DNA of 64,000 nt from Bradyrhizobium diazoefficiens (lineage in GTDB: Bacteria; Pseudomonadota; Alphaproteobacteria; Rhizobiales; Xanthobacteraceae), in the NCBI RefSeq assembly GCF_016616425.1, contig NZ_CP067101.1:5084001-5148000 (forward strand), given 5' to 3'. The translations under genes were made by a program, and so were the position numbers. Under the pieces are notes generated by a model. The model did not search any database. It saw only the letters and a list, made by a program, of their open reading frames with translations, and was not told the origin of the DNA. This document shows positions 61,923-64,000 of this stretch, piece by piece (within the stretch, counting starts at the first letter, position 1; each line of letters starts with the position of its first letter).

Positions 61923-62526
61923 GGAATTCCGTCCTCCCTCTGTTCATTGCCCGCCTCCTGTCTTTTGACATTTTGGTTCGGCGAGGCCTCGACCGATGGC
62001 GGCCGAGCGGAAAAACAGAATGATGGATGATTTGGCGTTCGTCCATTGCCTAACGGCTGCGGCGATCGCGCTCGGCTTGGACGGCCGTTGAACCTCCGCA
62101 CCCAAACCGGGGACCAAGAACAAGCATTGGATGTGTCTGGCAGCGTCCTGCCGCAAGAGGCAATTTCACCATGGAGGAGGCGAGCGGCGTCGCCATGTTG
62201 CTGCGCGCCGGCTCGCTGCCGGGGCATCTTGACCTGGTCGAGCAGCAGGTCGTGCAGCGCGCCGCCAAGCCTTAAGGCGGAAGATCGTCCCTCTTCGTCG
62301 GGGCGCGACGTGCATCCACGACGCCGAAGCCCAGTCCGGGAGCCCGAATCACGGGCGCGCCCCGCGTCCATACGCACAACCAACGGGCAATTGCCGAAAC
62401 GCCCGATCAGGCTAAAATTTGCCTCTTGCGGCGTGACGGCCGGAGACTTCATTTCAAGCGGTCGTCATTCGATTTCGGCTATACGAAGGCCGACCAGGAC
62501 TGAAGGCCTTACGCGGGGTTAGTACC
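61923..62526. other. Mostly gene-free region with a SecD-like remnant
   Basis: The 604 bases separate the divergent acyl-CoA synthetase and cyclic-nucleotide-binding genes. Apart from the SecD-like fragment at 62120-62275 no ORF is convincing. Promoters for both flanking genes should lie near its ends; I cannot place them. Confidence 0.5.
62120..62275 (+). pseudogene. Remnant resembling SecD
   Basis: Translating the frame of 62120-62275 gives ARGNFTMEEASGVAMLLRAG then SLPGHLDLVEQQVV before a TAA stop. This lines up with SecD's (S)GNFT-x2-EA-x3-A-LLRAG-x-LP-x2-L-x3-E-x2-VV segment between its P1 domain and TM2. Only about 40 codons remain, with no matching start or continuation. It is either a decayed gene copy or a small stand-alone domain. 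Confidence 0.5.
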
Positions 62527-63333
62527 ATGCCGTCCGGCAAAACAGACATTTCCTCGATCCTCGACCGCATTCTCGATGCGGCAACGAACAACCTCAGGAT
62601 CGCGAACGTCCTGGTCCAGATGGGGCTCGATCCCAACAACGTCACCTATGACGCGATCTTCAACCGATTGCTGGAGATCTTTGTCCACAACATCACGCTC
62701 GCCAATCTGTTCGCCGCGGTCGGTGCGGGCTTCTTCGTCGCCACCCTCTTGATGCGGACGATGGTGCCGCTGCGCGTTGCGAACATGATCGGCTGCGCGT
62801 TGTTCGCCGTCTTCGGCGCGCTCTCCGCCAACGTCTCGACGTTCCTCCTCTATCTGCTGCTGCTTCCGATCAACGCCCTGCGCCTGCGGCAGATGCTCAA
62901 GCTGGTCAAGAAGGCACGCCATGCGGCCGAAGGCGACATGTCGATCGAATGGCTCAAGCCGTTCATGACCGAACGCAAATATCGCCGCGGCGACACGCTC
63001 TTCAAGCTGGGCGATTCAGCCAATGAGATGCTCCTCACCGTCACGGGCAAGTTCCTCGTCAAGGAGATCAACGTCGAGATCGGGCCGGGAGCGCTGATGG
63101 GAGAGCTCGGCTTCCTGACGCCCGACAACCGGCGAACCGGGACGATCGAATGCGTCGAAGACGGCCAGGTGCTGACGATCACCTATGACCGGCTGCTCGA
63201 GATCTACTTCCAGGATCCGCAGTTCGGCTATTACTTCCTGGTGCTGACCAGCCAGCGCCTGCTGCAGAACATCGATCGCTTGCAGAAGCAGCTGGCCACG
63301 GAGCGGGCCGCCGCGACGAACAGGATCGCGTGA
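62527..63333 (+). CDS. Membrane-anchored cyclic nucleotide-binding protein
   Basis: A 268-residue protein. The N-terminal ~125 residues have three TM helices (LANLFAAVGAGFFVATLLM; VANMIGCALFAVFGAL; VSTFLLYLLLLPINAL). A cyclic-nucleotide-binding fold follows (~145-245: YRRGDTLFKLGDSANEMLLTVTGKFLVKEINVEIGPGALMGELGFLTPDNRRTGTIECVEDGQVLTI), and a coiled-coil-like C-terminus. The phosphate-binding cassette is shortened (GELGFLTPDNRRTGT), with the Arg retained. It may respond to cAMP from the class III cyclase, which is inference. Confidence 0.85.
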   Translation: MPSGKTDISSILDRILDAATNNLRIANVLVQMGLDPNNVTYDAIFNRLLEIFVHNITLANLFAAVGAGFFVATLLMRTMVPLRVANMIGCALFAVFGALSANVSTFLLYLLLLPINALRLRQMLKLVKKARHAAEGDMSIEWLKPFMTERKYRRGDTLFKLGDSANEMLLTVTGKFLVKEINVEIGPGALMGELGFLTPDNRRTGTIECVEDGQVLTITYDRLLEIYFQDPQFGYYFLVLTSQRLLQNIDRLQKQLATERAAATNRIA

Positions 63334-63384
63334 CCGTTGCGCCGTGGCTGGGCCTATCCGTCTGAACCATCGGCTTCCCCGGGA

Positions 63385-63408
63385 TTTTGCGGACGTCTCG
63401 CCGCAAAA
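63385..63408. other. Hairpin between cyclic nucleotide-binding gene and murI
   Basis: TTTTGCGG and CCGCAAAA form a perfect eight-base stem with an eight-base loop. There is no T-run beyond it, so it is not a typical intrinsic terminator, but its position suggests 3'-end processing or termination. Confidence 0.4.
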
Positions 63409-63454
63409 CCGCCCCAAAAACCGAATGGTAACCATGGCGCCTTAAGGTGACCAC

Positions 63455-64000
63455 GTGACCAATTCTCCCACGATCCTGGTGTTCGATTCCGGCCTTGGCG
63501 GGCTGACGGTGCTCCGCGAGGTCGTGGCCGCGCGCCCGGACGCGCACTTTGTCTACGTCGCCGACGACGCCTTCTTCCCCTACGGCCACCACGGCGAGGA
63601 CGAGATCATCGCCCGCGTCGTGCCGCTGATGGGAGAGCTGATCGGCACGCATGATCCCGACCTCGTCGTCATCGCCTGCAACACGGCATCCACCCTGGTC
63701 CTATCTCACTTGCGCGCCGCTTATTCCGTGCCCTTCGTCGGCACCGTGCCGGCGATCAAGCCGGCCTGCGCGCAGTCGAGGACCCGCCGCGTCTCGGTGC
63801 TCGGCACCAAGGGCACGGTGAGGCGGGAATACACCAAGGCCCTGATCCGCGATTTCGCGCAAGGCTGCGAGGTGACGCTGGTCGGCTCGCCCGAGCTCGC
63901 CTCGCTCGCCGAGGCCGCGCTTGGCGGCAACCGGATCAGCGACGGCGATATCCTCGCCGAGCTCGCCCCCTGCTTCGTCGGCGATGCCGAGGACGCCGGC
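63455..64000 (+). CDS. murI: Glutamate racemase, 3' end outside window
   Basis: The visible 182 codons give TILVFDSGLGGLTVLREVVAARPDAHFVYVADDAFFPYGHH and LVVIACNTASTLVLSHLRA: the DSGxGGL motif and the catalytic Cys of ACNTAS. MurI makes D-glutamate for peptidoglycan. The start is GTG at 63455 with AAGGTG upstream. The second catalytic Cys lies beyond the window edge. Confidence 0.92.
   Translation, partial: MTNSPTILVFDSGLGGLTVLREVVAARPDAHFVYVADDAFFPYGHHGEDEIIARVVPLMGELIGTHDPDLVVIACNTASTLVLSHLRAAYSVPFVGTVPAIKPACAQSRTRRVSVLGTKGTVRREYTKALIRDFAQGCEVTLVGSPELASLAEAALGGNRISDGDILAELAPCFVGDAEDAG

Overview
The window looks like chromosome of an alphaproteobacterium, most probably Bradyrhizobium or a close relative. 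The evidence is very high GC, a small Usg protein, a groESL operon with HrcA/CIRCE-type operators, a 3-oxoadipate (pca) cluster, aerobic CO-dehydrogenase-type (cox) genes, a complete branched-chain amino acid ABC operon and many short palindromic intergenic repeats. The genus is inferred from gene content; I ran no database search. I see no rRNA, tRNA, CRISPR array, phage or insertion sequence.

Layout. 1-6 kb: the start of a sugar-binding protein gene (running off the left edge), an AraC regulator, an MFS exporter, a NupC-type nucleoside transporter, a cupin protein with a histone H1-like tail, and usg. 6.0-8.3 kb: groES-groEL behind three CIRCE-geometry elements and ending in a clear terminator. 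8.4-15 kb: a LysR regulator divergent from an isochorismatase-like hydrolase and a GST, a DUF2778 L,D-transpeptidase-like envelope protein, and a two-gene glycosyltransferase operon (GT2-GtrA, then GT39). 15-19 kb: small secreted or membrane proteins, a DUF72/DUF488 pair and a PhzF homologue. 18.5-23.4 kb: a TetR-HlyD-ABC-permease export operon ending in a class III adenylate cyclase. 23.5-25.8 kb: an ArsR-AHSA1-GFA operon behind a double operator, then DUF2000 and DUF4189 proteins.

25.9-32.7 kb: a minus-strand cox-type cluster (coxG, coxS, coxM, coxD, coxE, two XdhC-type genes and a MoeA-MobA fusion) that lacks the catalytic large subunit. 32.9-35.6 kb: pcaB-pcaD-pcaC. 36.8-41.9 kb: livH-livM-livG-livF plus binding protein, closed by a terminator. 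41.9-48.5 kb: a lone receiver protein divergent from a large hybrid histidine kinase, a P1-family aminopeptidase, a KTSC protein, an EF-hand protein and rpe. 48.6-49.2 kb: three very small ORFs.

49.2-55.8 kb is the least conventional block. A minus-strand operon encodes a MotA/TolQ/ExbB-like channel subunit, a one-TM DUF2135-like protein, a two-TM protein, a metallophosphoesterase and a Ser/Thr kinase fused to a universal stress domain. It diverges from a NarL-type sensor kinase/regulator pair. I regard this as the best candidate for an undescribed system: a proton-motive-force-linked envelope complex with its own kinase and phosphatase. 55.9-64 kb: a small unknown protein, a TetR regulator, purB, an M20 amidohydrolase, an acyl-CoA synthetase, a SecD-like gene remnant, a membrane-anchored cyclic-nucleotide-binding protein and the start of murI.
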